NCBI GenBank assembly: GCA_947499305.1 | Contig: CANMNN010000035.1 | Location: 1 to 38,596, forward strand | DNA: 38,596 nt | Source: an uncultured Arenicella sp. | Lineage (GTDB): Bacteria > Pseudomonadota > Gammaproteobacteria > Arenicellales > Arenicellaceae | Reading direction: 5' to 3' | Shown here: positions 1-8,273 of the stretch, in pieces | Numbering within the stretch: position 1 is the first letter of the stretch | How the letters are laid out: the number at the start of each line of letters is the position of its first letter | Program-made: the position numbers and the translations under genes | The notes under the pieces: model-generated | What the model was told of the DNA's origin: nothing | Database searches by the model: none | What the model saw: only the letters and a program-made list of their open reading frames with translations

Positions 1-44
1 CCCACCCGTAGTTTCCTCTAAATAACTTCAATAGGTAAGGCATC

Positions 45-1493
45 GTGGAACAGCAAGACATTATCGAAACCGCTCCCACGATTGAAGAGCCGAAGCCAAT
101 TATTTCAATTGTTGGCCGCCCAAACGTCGGAAAATCAACACTTTATAACCGTCTAACTCGCAGCAGAGATGCGATTGTCGATGACCGACCAGGGGTAACG
201 CGTGATCGTATGGTTGGAGTAGGCCGAATTGGTAGTTCGCCTTATTGGGTCGTTGATACTGGTGGTATTGAATCAGACGACGAAGAGATTCATAGCTTGA
301 TGAAAGATCAAGTTGACCAAGCTTTGCAAGACAGCGACGCGGTTATTTTTATCGTTGATGGGCGTGATGGGGCAACTCCCGTCGACTTCGAAATAGCAGA
401 TCAGTTGCGCCGAAATACAAACATCACTGTGTATTTATGCATCAACAAAGCCGAAGGTTTAGAAAAAGGCTTGATCGCGGCTGATTTTTATCAGTTGGGG
501 CTTGATGAACCGACGGTGATTTCTGGCAAGAACGGCGATGGCGTTAATCGCCTTATGAACCGCGTTCTGAAAGAAACCGAAGGAAAACGCGAGGCTGAAC
601 GCAATGAAGACTATGAGATCCCGGCAGGTGTCGCCAAGCTGGCGATTGTTGGTAGGCCAAATGTCGGCAAATCAACGTTAGTGAATACGCTTGTAGGCGA
701 AGAGCGTGTTGTTGTGTTTGATATGCCGGGCACAACTCGAGACAGTATTCACGTGCCGTTTAAAGTTGGTGATAAAGAATATGTGTTAATAGACACCGCT
801 GGCATGCGAAAGAAGTCTCGAATAGATGATCGTGTTGAGCGTTTCTCTGTAATGAAAACACTTCGAGCAGTTGAACTCGCACAAGTTGTTGCAATTGTTA
901 TAGACGCGCGCGACGGAATTGTTGACCAAGATAATCGCTTAATTAACTTGGTGTTTAGTAGTGGCCGCTCATTGATGATTTTAGTGAATAAGTGGGACGG
1001 CATGAGCAAATACGATCGTGAGCAAGTTCGCGCCCAAATCGATCGAAAATTCAGCCATATGGGCAATATTCCCATTGATTTTATCTCGGCAAAATACAAC
1101 AAAGGCGTTGATGTCATCATGCCTCATGTCGATAAGCTCTATGAAAGCGCGATGACTGACATGGGTACTGGGCGAATCAATCGTATTCTTCAGGAAGCAG
1201 AGGAAAAGCGTAACCCGCCGATGGTTGGAAACTACCGCATTAAAATTAAGTTTGGCCACCAAGGCGGGATGAACCCGCCACATGTAATTATTCACGGAAA
1301 TCAGCTCGACAAATTGCCACAAACCTACCAGCGTTATCTATCAAATACTTTTGAGAAAGCCTTTGATATGTTGGGTACTAAGGTTCGTTTGAGCTTTAAA
1401 ACTTCTGAAAACCCTTACGAGCCCCCAGAAAAACCTTCTCGCAAAAGCAAGGATAAGGTTAAGTATCGTGGTGGCGGCAGACGTAAAAACTAA
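45..1493 (+). CDS. der: Ribosome-associated GTPase Der (EngA)
   Basis: Der is an essential double-GTPase that binds the 50S subunit and acts in late large-subunit maturation. Two complete G domains are visible: P-loops GRPNVGKS at residues 24-31 and again at 203-210, each with a DxxG switch (DTGG, DTAG) and an NKxD-type element (NKAE, NKWD). A KH-like domain follows at about residues 370-450, and the C-terminus is Lys/Arg-rich. At 482 residues it is close to the E. coli protein (490). The start is a GTG preceded at good spacing by the purine-rich stretch AGGTAAGG at 34-40. The upstream neighbour (often bamB) is outside the window. Downstream it converges on the minus-strand hydrolase. Identification is secure. 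Confidence 0.97.
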   Translation: MEQQDIIETAPTIEEPKPIISIVGRPNVGKSTLYNRLTRSRDAIVDDRPGVTRDRMVGVGRIGSSPYWVVDTGGIESDDEEIHSLMKDQVDQALQDSDAVIFIVDGRDGATPVDFEIADQLRRNTNITVYLCINKAEGLEKGLIAADFYQLGLDEPTVISGKNGDGVNRLMNRVLKETEGKREAERNEDYEIPAGVAKLAIVGRPNVGKSTLVNTLVGEERVVVFDMPGTTRDSIHVPFKVGDKEYVLIDTAGMRKKSRIDDRVERFSVMKTLRAVELAQVVAIVIDARDGIVDQDNRLINLVFSSGRSLMILVNKWDGMSKYDREQVRAQIDRKFSHMGNIPIDFISAKYNKGVDVIMPHVDKLYESAMTDMGTGRINRILQEAEEKRNPPMVGNYRIKIKFGHQGGMNPPHVIIHGNQLDKLPQTYQRYLSNTFEKAFDMLGTKVRLSFKTSENPYEPPEKPSRKSKDKVKYRGGGRRKN

Positions 1494-1528
1494 TTCTTAA
1501 GGCTCAAGCCCTTATTCGCCAGTGCAAC

Positions 1529-1580
1529 TATGGTCTTAGTCTATGGTCTTAGTCTATGGTCTTAGTCTATGGTCTTAGTC
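1529..1580. repeat. 13-bp tandem repeat, four perfect copies
   Basis: The unit TATGGTCTTAGTC occurs four times without mismatch. The array lies in the der/hydrolase convergent gap and runs into the 3' end of the hydrolase gene, so copies 3 and 4 encode its last residues and the stop codon (1562-1564). Thirteen is not a multiple of three, so any change in copy number would alter the hydrolase C-terminus. Perfect identity points to recent slippage expansion. Confidence 0.95.
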
Positions 1581-2494
1581 TGTTCGGATTGTAAGGCACG
1601 AAGCTTATACATAGATTGAATCACTAGAGGTACTTGCCGCCACGGTAGAAAATGGCCTTCATCGCTTAGCTCAATAAGTTCGATACTGGTGAAGGTTTCC
1701 TGCCATTGTTCGGCTGCATAGGCCGGATTTTTAGGTGACACTAGCTTGTCTTTCAAGCCTTGTATGATTACCACATCGGTATCGAGCTTGCTGGCTTTTA
1801 TTTCAGCATCCATGGTTTTGAGTTGCTTACGCAAGCCCATTATCTCCCTATTAGAATACTTCATTGAATCTCCAATTAGGCTGGCAATTGCCCAGGTACT
1901 CGCTGCCCAGTTATACCAGCGTGGTTTGCCAAGTTTTGGGTTTAAGGATCCCGCCAACAGGAGTATTGAGTCTACCGATCCAGGCGCATACAGTGCGACT
2001 TTAGGAGCAATTGAGGCGCCAAGTGAGTGTCCAATAATCGTCCATTTTTTGTCAGGGTAGTGATCGAGCACCGATTTAATTGCCTTGGCTTGCAATTCAA
2101 AATCACCGTCTATTTTCTTAGGGTCGAGATGTGATTTACCCCAGCCTGGTCGATCGACAGAAACCAGAAAAAAATCTTGTCTAAGCCTGTCGTTCGCGAG
2201 GTAGCCTTCGAATGCATCCCACCCGCCTGGCGTGCCATGAATAAACAGTACACCAGGCTTGTTTGGATTGCCCGAGGTGGCGACATGTATCGAATGGCTT
2301 TCAAAATTCACAGTTTCAAAGCGTATGTTTTGGTCGCTTAGCGTTGATTTCTCGTAGGGCTGCGCAAGTGCACTAACATTAGAAATCAGTAGACCTAGCA
2401 CGGCCGTGACTACCATACTCCAACGTAATGTTTTGTTGTTGAAGAAACGGATAGCATCGGCAATATGTTTAACATTTCGAAAGCGCTTTGGCAT
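1562..2494 (-). CDS. Secreted alpha/beta hydrolase
   Basis: This 310-residue alpha/beta-hydrolase-fold protein has a hydrophobic signal segment at about residues 26-44 ending in ALAQ, so a periplasmic or secreted location is likely. Visible landmarks are the oxyanion region FIHGTPGG, the nucleophile elbow GHSLG (catalytic Ser), an acid-loop candidate QGLKDKLV, and a C-terminal DEGHF supplying the catalytic His. The substrate cannot be deduced; esterases, lipases and haloperoxidase-like enzymes share this layout. It is the last gene of an apparent xseA-LytM-like-hydrolase operon, starting 19 bp after its upstream neighbour. The final residues and stop codon fall inside a 13-bp tandem repeat, so the extreme C-terminus is probably not functionally constrained. 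Confidence 0.85.
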   Translation of the reverse strand: MPKRFRNVKHIADAIRFFNNKTLRWSMVVTAVLGLLISNVSALAQPYEKSTLSDQNIRFETVNFESHSIHVATSGNPNKPGVLFIHGTPGGWDAFEGYLANDRLRQDFFLVSVDRPGWGKSHLDPKKIDGDFELQAKAIKSVLDHYPDKKWTIIGHSLGASIAPKVALYAPGSVDSILLLAGSLNPKLGKPRWYNWAASTWAIASLIGDSMKYSNREIMGLRKQLKTMDAEIKASKLDTDVVIIQGLKDKLVSPKNPAYAAEQWQETFTSIELIELSDEGHFLPWRQVPLVIQSMYKLRALQSEQTKTID

Positions 2495-2513
2495 AAGTTC
2501 TACTACCGAGTGT

Positions 2514-3356
2514 TTAGGGTTTCAGTTGAATTAGTATCATTGGGTTCACATAGGCACCATTTACCACGGTCTGCCACACCAACTTTGTCCTTTCAGTGGA
2601 GGCTTGTCGTATGGTCGGCTTATCAACTTCTATGAGTCTGCCTAAGACCGCTCCTGCGACAATACCATTACCAGTTTCTACTGTTACATTAGCGACCCCT
2701 GAAAGTATGCTAAACAGTCCTCTACCGTGATCCAGAATCAATTCCGATACACCAGCTTGACTCGTTCGAACTCGAGACACAATTGCATTCTGAGGTGATC
2801 TAATCACCGTTTCTTCGGAGCTCTGCAGTACCAGTGCATTTGGTGTCAGCATGATAGAGGTCTTATCGTCAAACAATACATGCCCAAAGTAGTCGGACCA
2901 TGTTCCTTCCACTGGCAAGCTCAATGGAAGAGACGGCTGCTGAGTGTTTTCATAATCTAGGTCGGTGAACGAATCATGCGTTTGATACGCACGTTCTAAC
3001 TCTTTAGTTTGGTTCGCGTGGTGTTTGGTGAATGGGTACACTTTCTGCTCTACTGACAAGCTTATATATTCCCCGGAGGCACCGTCATAGTTAGGCTTGT
3101 AGTACATTACGTATTCTCCTGGCAGGACGTCAAGCGCAACCCCAATGAGTACCCGCCAATAATCCTTGTATTCAATAATCACGGGGCTTGCCAAGCCGAA
3201 CTTTATGTCTGGAATTTGATCCGATTGCTTCTCAAGTCGAAGTTCAATAATGCCACCAGGGAAGTTGAATTTTTCGTCATCGGTATTGTCTTTGGCATCA
3301 ACGTTGCCAAAAAACAATATCGATAAGCCTAATGCGTACAAGAAAAGATGTTTCAC
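2514..3356 (-). CDS. Degenerate M23/LytM-fold periplasmic protein
   Basis: This 280-residue protein has an N-terminal signal peptide (cleavage near residue 21, after VDA). The C-terminal 130 residues follow the M23/LytM beta-sheet plan: ILDHGRGLFSIL matches the usual IDHGxGxxTxYxHL strand, then a GNGIVAGAVLGR turn, then VNGAYVNP at the domain end. The zinc ligands are missing: the HxGxD motif is not recognisable, and the HxH normally preceding the last strand is replaced by KLVW. It is therefore probably not a peptidase. LytM-fold proteins without catalysis (EnvC, NlpD) activate amidases, and a comparable regulatory role is an inference. Its ATG overlaps the xseA stop by 4 bp, so the two are translationally coupled. 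Confidence 0.7.
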   Translation of the reverse strand: MKHLFLYALGLSILFFGNVDAKDNTDDEKFNFPGGIIELRLEKQSDQIPDIKFGLASPVIIEYKDYWRVLIGVALDVLPGEYVMYYKPNYDGASGEYISLSVEQKVYPFTKHHANQTKELERAYQTHDSFTDLDYENTQQPSLPLSLPVEGTWSDYFGHVLFDDKTSIMLTPNALVLQSSEETVIRSPQNAIVSRVRTSQAGVSELILDHGRGLFSILSGVANVTVETGNGIVAGAVLGRLIEVDKPTIRQASTERTKLVWQTVVNGAYVNPMILIQLKP

Positions 3357-4684
3357 TCGATGGTCTCTATTACTTTGCAGGCCAGTTTGCCGTCGCTTAA
3401 TTGAAGGTCTATTGTATCGCCCGCTCCAAGCTGCTCGGTACTTCTGATTATGGCATTGCTATTGTCGCGTGCAATGGCAAAACCGCGCTCGAGCGTTGCA
3501 AGCGGGCTTACTAAGTGGAGTTGGCTGGCTATGTGCTCGGTTGAGCGTTTAGTATGTGTGAGCTTAGCGTAGGTGGCTTTTTGTAAGCGCTGACCGATTA
3601 TAGATACATCGTTTGTTTTGGCGTTGAGAAGCTTGCTGGGGTTCTGGTATGCCAAGCGTTTAGCTAAGTTGTCAGCCGCTAATTTTGGTTGTTTTAGTCT
3701 TGATAATGTAAGCGATTGTAAGCGGCTCGAAGCTTGAGCAACCTTGCTTCGATTGCGCTCTAGTTGTTGCCTCGGGTGAACTAGCTGCCTACCGGAAAAA
3801 TCAACTTGTTGAGCACGACGTTGAATAAAGCGCTCAAAACTGCGAGGTAGACGAAAAGTCAAGCTCGCCAGTTGGTTAAGCAGCTGTTCTGTATTTGGGC
3901 TAACTAATTCAGCCGCTGCTGTTGGGGTTGGCGCTCGAAGGTCAGCAACCAAGTCTGCAATTGTGACGTCTACTTCGTGACCAACTCCACTTACAACTGG
4001 AATAGGGCAGTTGTAGATTTCGCGTGCCACTTGCTCATGATTGAAGCACCAAAGATCTTCAAGTGAGCCGCCGCCTCGACTGACTAGCAAAACATCACAT
4101 TGTTGATGCTGAACAGCGTCTCGTATCGCACTGATAATCGAGTTCGCTGCGCTGTCACCTTGAACAACAGCAGGGTAAATGGTTACGGGTATTCCTGGGC
4201 ACCGCCGTTTTAGCGTGCTAACAATATCACGTACCGCAGCCCCAGAAGGCGAGGTGACAATGCCGATGTGTTTGGCAAACGCCGGTATCGGCTTTTTATG
4301 AATTTGGTCAAACAGACCTTGTTGATTCAAATTGGCTTTGAGCTCTTCAAAGCGTCGCTGTAAGAGACCTTCACCGGCTTCCTCAATATGTTGAACGATA
4401 CACTGAAGATCGCCGCGCGCGCTATAAACTGAAATTTTTGCTCGTACTCGAACCAAATCACCTGCTTTGGGGCGATAGCGACTAATGCTGGCTCGGCCTT
4501 TAAACATGGCGCATCTCAACTGTGAGCGCTCGTCTTTTAAGCTGAAGTAGAGGTGCCCTGATGCCGGCGTGCTTAACGATGAGAGCTCGCCTTCGATCCA
4601 TATTTCTGGGTAGCTGACCTCCATTAAACGACGCATTTCGTCTGTAAGTTGGCTGACTTGATAGACGTTTGAGTTAGGGCTCAT
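3353..4684 (-). CDS. xseA: Exodeoxyribonuclease VII large subunit
   Basis: XseA is the catalytic subunit of exonuclease VII, which degrades single-stranded DNA bidirectionally to oligonucleotides and associates with several XseB subunits. The 443-residue product has the N-terminal OB-fold (about residues 1-100, with WIEGELSSL and GHLYFSLKD), the conserved nuclease region with GIVTSPSGAAVRD, SRGGGSLEDLW and GVGHEVDVTIADLVADLRAP, and a long basic helical C-terminal half. Length is typical (E. coli 456). No xseB is present in the window. It leads an operon with a LytM-like protein and a hydrolase. The Shine-Dalgarno is weak, and a 12-bp perfect inverted repeat lies 35 bp upstream of the start. 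Confidence 0.96.
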   Translation of the reverse strand: MSPNSNVYQVSQLTDEMRRLMEVSYPEIWIEGELSSLSTPASGHLYFSLKDERSQLRCAMFKGRASISRYRPKAGDLVRVRAKISVYSARGDLQCIVQHIEEAGEGLLQRRFEELKANLNQQGLFDQIHKKPIPAFAKHIGIVTSPSGAAVRDIVSTLKRRCPGIPVTIYPAVVQGDSAANSIISAIRDAVQHQQCDVLLVSRGGGSLEDLWCFNHEQVAREIYNCPIPVVSGVGHEVDVTIADLVADLRAPTPTAAAELVSPNTEQLLNQLASLTFRLPRSFERFIQRRAQQVDFSGRQLVHPRQQLERNRSKVAQASSRLQSLTLSRLKQPKLAADNLAKRLAYQNPSKLLNAKTNDVSIIGQRLQKATYAKLTHTKRSTEHIASQLHLVSPLATLERGFAIARDNSNAIIRSTEQLGAGDTIDLQLSDGKLACKVIETIE

Positions 4685-4718
4685 AATTCAGGTTCTGCCT
4701 TGGAGGACTTAGATTGCG

Positions 4719-4758
4719 AGCTTACTCGAAAGCGTCAATAACAGCGTTCGAGTAAGCT
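4719..4758. promoter_or_regulatory. 12-bp perfect inverted repeat upstream of xseA
   Basis: AGCTTACTCGAA at 4719-4730 is the exact reverse complement of 4747-4758, with a 16-base loop that itself contains GCG/GCG. It sits just upstream of the xseA start on the minus strand, within its probable 5' leader. No T-run follows on either strand, so it is not a standard intrinsic terminator. It may be an operator or a leader hairpin; function is unknown. Confidence 0.5.
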
Positions 4759-4894
4759 TAGTTGATTAAGAATAATGATAAACCAAAAGCGCTCTAAAAT
4801 TTGGTAAAGCAGCTGCAAACTTTGATTTTAAAAAAGCTCACAACTATTTGTTAAAAAAATGAACCTAACTATAGGCGTATCAAGGTTGCTTGGT

Positions 4895-4900
4895 TATAAT
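4895..4900 (+). promoter_or_regulatory. -10 box of the SRP RNA promoter
   Basis: A perfect TATAAT lies about 10 bp upstream of the expected 5' end of the SRP RNA, followed by a GC-rich discriminator (CGCGCCTCGG) as is common at stable-RNA promoters. No good -35 hexamer is visible at the usual spacing. Confidence 0.7.
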
Positions 4901-4910
4901 CGCGCCTCGG

Positions 4911-5014
4911 TGGTGGTTAGTCTCCACAGTGGCGATAGGTTGTGAACCCGGTCAGGCCCGGAAGGGAGCAGCCGCAGCAGCTGATTCGGGTGCTGTGATC
5001 AGGTTAGCCACCAC
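4911..5014 (+). ncRNA. ffs: Signal recognition particle 4.5S RNA
   Basis: This is the RNA scaffold of the bacterial signal recognition particle, which binds Ffh and targets nascent membrane proteins. The diagnostic apical domain is present: GGTCAGGCCCGGAAGGGAGC at 4950-4969, with GCAGC directly after it, including the GGAA tetraloop. The 5' TGGTGG and 3' CCACCA ends pair, giving a single hairpin of about 104 nt, the small type typical of Gram-negative bacteria. A T-run follows directly and probably terminates transcription. The position upstream of dnaX-ybaB-recR matches the known arrangement in Bacillus subtilis (scr-dnaX-yaaK-recR). Ends are estimated to within a few bases. Confidence 0.95.
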
Positions 5015-5440
5015 TTTTTATTTAGCGTGTGCCTTAACGCGCCCCAGCTCCAAGCTGTGCTCTTTAAGTTCAAAAAGTTCAAAAAATAGAGTTTTCTAGT
5101 TTTTGAACGCTGCACGCTGGGCAGCCAAAAAAGCGCAAAGCTGTTTTCGTAAAGTACATTATCACTCTGCGAGGAGTAGTTACATTTCAAGGGAATGAAA
5201 TTTTCATAAGAAGCTCAAGCCTGCTATGCGTTTAAAGCCTTAAAGTAAAGATTAATTTAGTTGTTGCTTGGCGCAACTGGCATTAACAGCACTCCATTCC
5301 TAAATATGCACTGGTTTTTCAGCTGGCTTAAATAGATAATAAGAGTCTAATAACTTTACGCGACGCCTACTATTCTGTGCTTATTCACTGTACTGGGCGA
5401 TTCTGCGATCTGACCTAATCAGACTGGTAATTAATAACCT
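5015..5440. other. Intergenic region between the SRP RNA and dnaX
   Basis: No convincing gene is seen in these 426 bp. It holds a doubled AGTTCAAAAA motif at 5067-5086 and an inverted repeat GTTCAAAAA / TTTTTGAAC (5077-5085 and 5100-5108), which may help end SRP RNA transcription. The rest is AT-rich and presumably carries the dnaX promoter, which could not be placed confidently. There is no strong Shine-Dalgarno before the dnaX ATG. Confidence 0.5.
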
Positions 5441-7240
5441 ATGGCATATCTTGCATTAGCACGAAAGTGGCGCCCTAAGGCCTTCTCAGAAGTTGTAGGC
5501 CAAAGCCATGTTGTTCAGGCACTTTCAAACGCGCTTGATACTGGCCGTGTACATCATGCCTTTCTTTTTACGGGTACACGCGGAGTAGGCAAAACAACAC
5601 TAGCGCGTATTTTTGCGAAGTCTTTAAACTGCGAGCAGGGTACAAGTGCCGAGCCTTGTCAGCAATGTGGCACCTGTGTATCGATTGACGAAGGTCGTTA
5701 TGTTGACTTGATTGAAGTCGATGCGGCATCGCGCACTAAAGTTGACGAAACGCGCGAGCTACTTGAAAACATTCATTACGCGCCAACAGCAGGTAAATTC
5801 AAAGTCTTTCTAATTGACGAAGTGCATATGCTCTCTACACATAGCTTTAACGCTATGTTAAAGACGTTGGAAGAACCACCTGAGCACGTAAAGTTCTTGT
5901 TCGCAACGACTGACCCGCAAAAACTTCCGGTAACGATATTATCTCGTTGCCTGCAATTTAACCTACGTGCGATGCGGCCTGACCAAGTCGAAAACCAATT
6001 GGTTAAAATCTTAGGTAAGGAAGCGATTGAATTTGATCAAACAGCGTTGCATGCGATTGCAAAAGCCGCCGATGGCAGTATGCGAGATGGCTTAAGTTTG
6101 CTCGACCAAGCCATTGCTCAAGGCGGTGGAGTGGTGAAACACGACGATGTTGAAAGCATGCTCGGCACCATTAAGTCTGCTCATACAGAGGCGATCCTGG
6201 GAGCTTTAGCCGAACGCAATGTAGACCAAGCTTTGGCTGTGGTTGCCGATATGGCTGACTCTGCAGTGGATTTTTCGGTCGCGTTAGATGATGTTCTCAT
6301 GCAACTTTATTACGTTTCCTTAGCGCAACATGCACCAGCTTCGTTGGCTGCCACCGACGCTAACGACACTTTAGTCACGCGCGTGGCAGGCCAGATCTCT
6401 GTCGAAACTCTACAGTTGTTTTATCAAATTGGCTTGATTAGTAAGCGCGATATTCCATTGGCTCCGAACTTGCGCGTTGGCTTTGAAATGGCTCTACTTA
6501 GAATGCTGGCGTTTGATCCAAGCGATGCTCCAGCAAGTGCGGAACCTCAATCGACCTCATCTCAGCAAGTTATCCCAGCATCGCAAGCTGTTCCAGCACC
6601 CCAAGCAGTTCCAACCCCGCAAGCTGCTCCAGCCCCGCAAACTGCACCGGCACCCCAAACTGCACCGGCACCCCAAACTGCACCGGCACCCCAAACTGCA
6701 CCGACACCGCAAGCTGCTCCAGCACCGCAAGCTGCTCCAGCACCCCAAACTGCTCCAGCACCCCAAACTGCTCCAGCACCCCAAACTGCTCCAGCACCCC
6801 AAACTGCTCCAGCATCGCAAGCCGCGCAGCCTAGTATTATTGCGGTCACGTTGGCTGGGAATAATGAGTGGGGTGAATTGGTTGAGCAAACAAATCTTGC
6901 TGCTTTTCCAAAAGAGTTGGCAATGAATTGTGCATGTGAGCGCTTGTCTGATGAAAAAATTATGCTCTCACTATCACCGAGCCGAGAACATTTGCTGCGC
7001 CCGGGTCGTCTTGAAGCAATTCAAGAGGCGGTTCGCTCGATTACCAATAAAGACACTATTGTCACTCTCGATGTTGAAGAATCAGATCGTGAAACGCCGG
7101 CTGATTGTTTGAGCCGTTTAGGGCATGAGCAATTCGAGCAAACGAAAGAAACGTTTAAGAGTGACCCTGGAGTCAAAGCGTTTATTTCGGAGTTCGGCGC
7201 TACACTTAATGAAGAATCAATTAAGCCAAATGCCCAGTAA
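5441..7240 (+). CDS. dnaX: DNA polymerase III subunit gamma/tau
   Basis: DnaX is the AAA+ clamp-loader subunit that loads the beta clamp and, as tau, links polymerase cores to DnaB helicase. Visible are the Walker A GTRGVGKT (45-52), the zinc module Cys64-Cys73-Cys76-Cys79, the Walker B LIDEVHML, the sensor FATTDPQKLPVTILSRC and a C-terminal tau-like alpha-binding region after residue about 470. At 599 residues it is a full tau. Between domain III and the tau tail is a linker of fourteen hexapeptides (residues 378-461). The E. coli-type A AAA AAG slippery heptamer that makes gamma was not found, so a short form would need another mechanism. It leads the dnaX-ybaB-recR cluster, with 59 bp to ybaB. 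Confidence 0.97.
   Translation: MAYLALARKWRPKAFSEVVGQSHVVQALSNALDTGRVHHAFLFTGTRGVGKTTLARIFAKSLNCEQGTSAEPCQQCGTCVSIDEGRYVDLIEVDAASRTKVDETRELLENIHYAPTAGKFKVFLIDEVHMLSTHSFNAMLKTLEEPPEHVKFLFATTDPQKLPVTILSRCLQFNLRAMRPDQVENQLVKILGKEAIEFDQTALHAIAKAADGSMRDGLSLLDQAIAQGGGVVKHDDVESMLGTIKSAHTEAILGALAERNVDQALAVVADMADSAVDFSVALDDVLMQLYYVSLAQHAPASLAATDANDTLVTRVAGQISVETLQLFYQIGLISKRDIPLAPNLRVGFEMALLRMLAFDPSDAPASAEPQSTSSQQVIPASQAVPAPQAVPTPQAAPAPQTAPAPQTAPAPQTAPAPQTAPTPQAAPAPQAAPAPQTAPAPQTAPAPQTAPAPQTAPASQAAQPSIIAVTLAGNNEWGELVEQTNLAAFPKELAMNCACERLSDEKIMLSLSPSREHLLRPGRLEAIQEAVRSITNKDTIVTLDVEESDRETPADCLSRLGHEQFEQTKETFKSDPGVKAFISEFGATLNEESIKPNAQ
6572..6823 (+). repeat. 18-bp coding repeat, 14 units, in dnaX
   Basis: Fourteen consecutive 18-bp units encode the hexapeptide pattern (A/V/I)P(A/T)(P/S)Q(A/T), mostly APAPQT. 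Two sub-blocks are nearly identical at the DNA level: one using GCACCGGCACCCCAAACT and one using GCTCCAGCACCCCAAACT. They are separated by more divergent units, indicating two separate local expansions. Because 18 is a multiple of three, copy-number change keeps the frame. Long antisense open frames here are by-products of the repeat composition. Confidence 0.95.
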
Positions 7241-7299
7241 CGCTCTAGTAATTAGCGAGCACCGACAAATAAAAAATTTAGATTAGTACGAGAATTATC

Positions 7300-7629
7300 A
7301 TGATGAAAGGCGGTTTAGGCAACATAATGAAGCAGGCGCAGGCCATGCAGGAAAATATGAAAAAGGCTCAAGAAGAGCTTGCGAATATAGAGGTCATTGG
7401 TGAGTCTGGTGGTGGCATGGTGTCTTTGGTGATGACCTGTCGACATGATGTTAAAAGTGTGAAAATCGACCCTGAGCTACTCGGCGATATTGACGATAAA
7501 GATATTCTAGAAGACCTGGTCGCGGCGGCAATGAATGATGCGGTACACAAGGTTGAAAAGACTTCGAGTGAAAAAATGGCCGGGCTTACAGGTGGTTTAG
7601 ACATTCCCGGCATGAAGATGCCGTTTTAG
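7300..7629 (+). CDS. ybaB: YbaB/EbfC family nucleoid-associated protein
   Basis: This small dimeric DNA-binding protein of the YbaB/EbfC family has 109 residues, like E. coli YbaB. Family landmarks are the N-terminal [21 protein letters not shown] helix (residues 4-24), the IDPELL strand and the C-terminal ending PGMKMPF. It sits between dnaX and recR as in most bacteria and ends 3 bp before recR, indicating co-transcription. A tandem ATG-ATG start leaves a one-residue ambiguity. The exact cellular role of the family (nucleoid structure, possible link to RecR-dependent repair) is not settled. Confidence 0.96.
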   Translation: MMKGGLGNIMKQAQAMQENMKKAQEELANIEVIGESGGGMVSLVMTCRHDVKSVKIDPELLGDIDDKDILEDLVAAAMNDAVHKVEKTSSEKMAGLTGGLDIPGMKMPF

Positions 7630-7632
7630 AAA

Positions 7633-8235
7633 ATGGCAACTTCCTCCGCTATTGAGGCACTCAAAGATGCGCTAAAAGCCCTGCCTGGGGTGGGCCCTAA
7701 AAATGCTCAACGTATGGCGTTTCATTTAATGGAGCGAAATCGTGAAGGAGCAAAGGCTATTGCTGATGCATTAAACGATGCGCTAGCGCGTGTGACTTGC
7801 TGTCAACGCTGTAATACCTTTTGTGAAACAGAACTGTGTGAGATCTGTGTCAACCCAAAGCGAGATCAAGGTTTGCTATGTGTTGTTGAGACGCCAGCTG
7901 ACCTTCAAGCCCTCGAACAAGTCGGTGCTTATCAGGGACTGTATTTTGTGCTTATGGGCAAACTATCTCCGCTTGAAGGTATTGGGCCTGAGAAACTGGC
8001 GTTTAGGCGCCTAAATACTCTTGTAGCAGAGAGTGAGATTCGAGAGGTCGTGATTGCTACTAATATCACCGCTGAGGGCGAGACCACGGCTGACTATACA
8101 CAGCAAATGCTTGCACCCTATGATGTTAAAATCACGCGCCTTGCTCGCGGCGTCCCAGTTGGCGGAGAGTTAGAGTATATGGATCAACGCACACTAGCGG
8201 CGGCGTTTAAAGATCGTCGAACTTCGGTTGAGTAA
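7633..8235 (+). CDS. recR: Recombination mediator protein RecR
   Basis: RecR works with RecF and RecO to load RecA on SSB-coated single-stranded gaps. The 200-residue protein has the N-terminal helix-hairpin-helix (LPGVGPKNAQRMAFHL, 17-32), the zinc finger with Cys57, Cys60, Cys69 and Cys72, and the Toprim domain (VVETPADLQALEQ and EGETTADY). The C-terminal ending with ARGVPVGGELEYMDQRTL is the conserved Walker-like region. Length equals the usual 198-201. It starts 3 bp after the ybaB stop, so translation is probably coupled; no independent Shine-Dalgarno is evident. Confidence 0.97.
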   Translation: MATSSAIEALKDALKALPGVGPKNAQRMAFHLMERNREGAKAIADALNDALARVTCCQRCNTFCETELCEICVNPKRDQGLLCVVETPADLQALEQVGAYQGLYFVLMGKLSPLEGIGPEKLAFRRLNTLVAESEIREVVIATNITAEGETTADYTQQMLAPYDVKITRLARGVPVGGELEYMDQRTLAAAFKDRRTSVE

Positions 8236-8273
8236 AGTCGATTAGCCCCTTATCGCGACTCTATAACTCAACC
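8226..8273. terminator. Nested hairpin at the recR / PhyH convergent ends
   Basis: GGTTGAG (8226-8232) pairs with CTCAACC (8267-8273), and inside it AGTCG (8236-8240) pairs with CGACT (8256-8260). The structure spans both stop codons of the convergent genes and so could end transcription from either side. No strong T-run follows, so intrinsic termination is only possible, not shown. Confidence 0.35.

Noticed and set aside
6557..6889. Antisense open frames in dnaX with repetitive translations
   Set aside because: They are generated by the 18-bp repeat composition; the plus frame is the real DnaX linker.
6945..6965. DnaX programmed frameshift site at an A-run
   Set aside because: The A-run GAAAAAATT is not in the X XXY YYZ register and lies after the tau-specific region begins.
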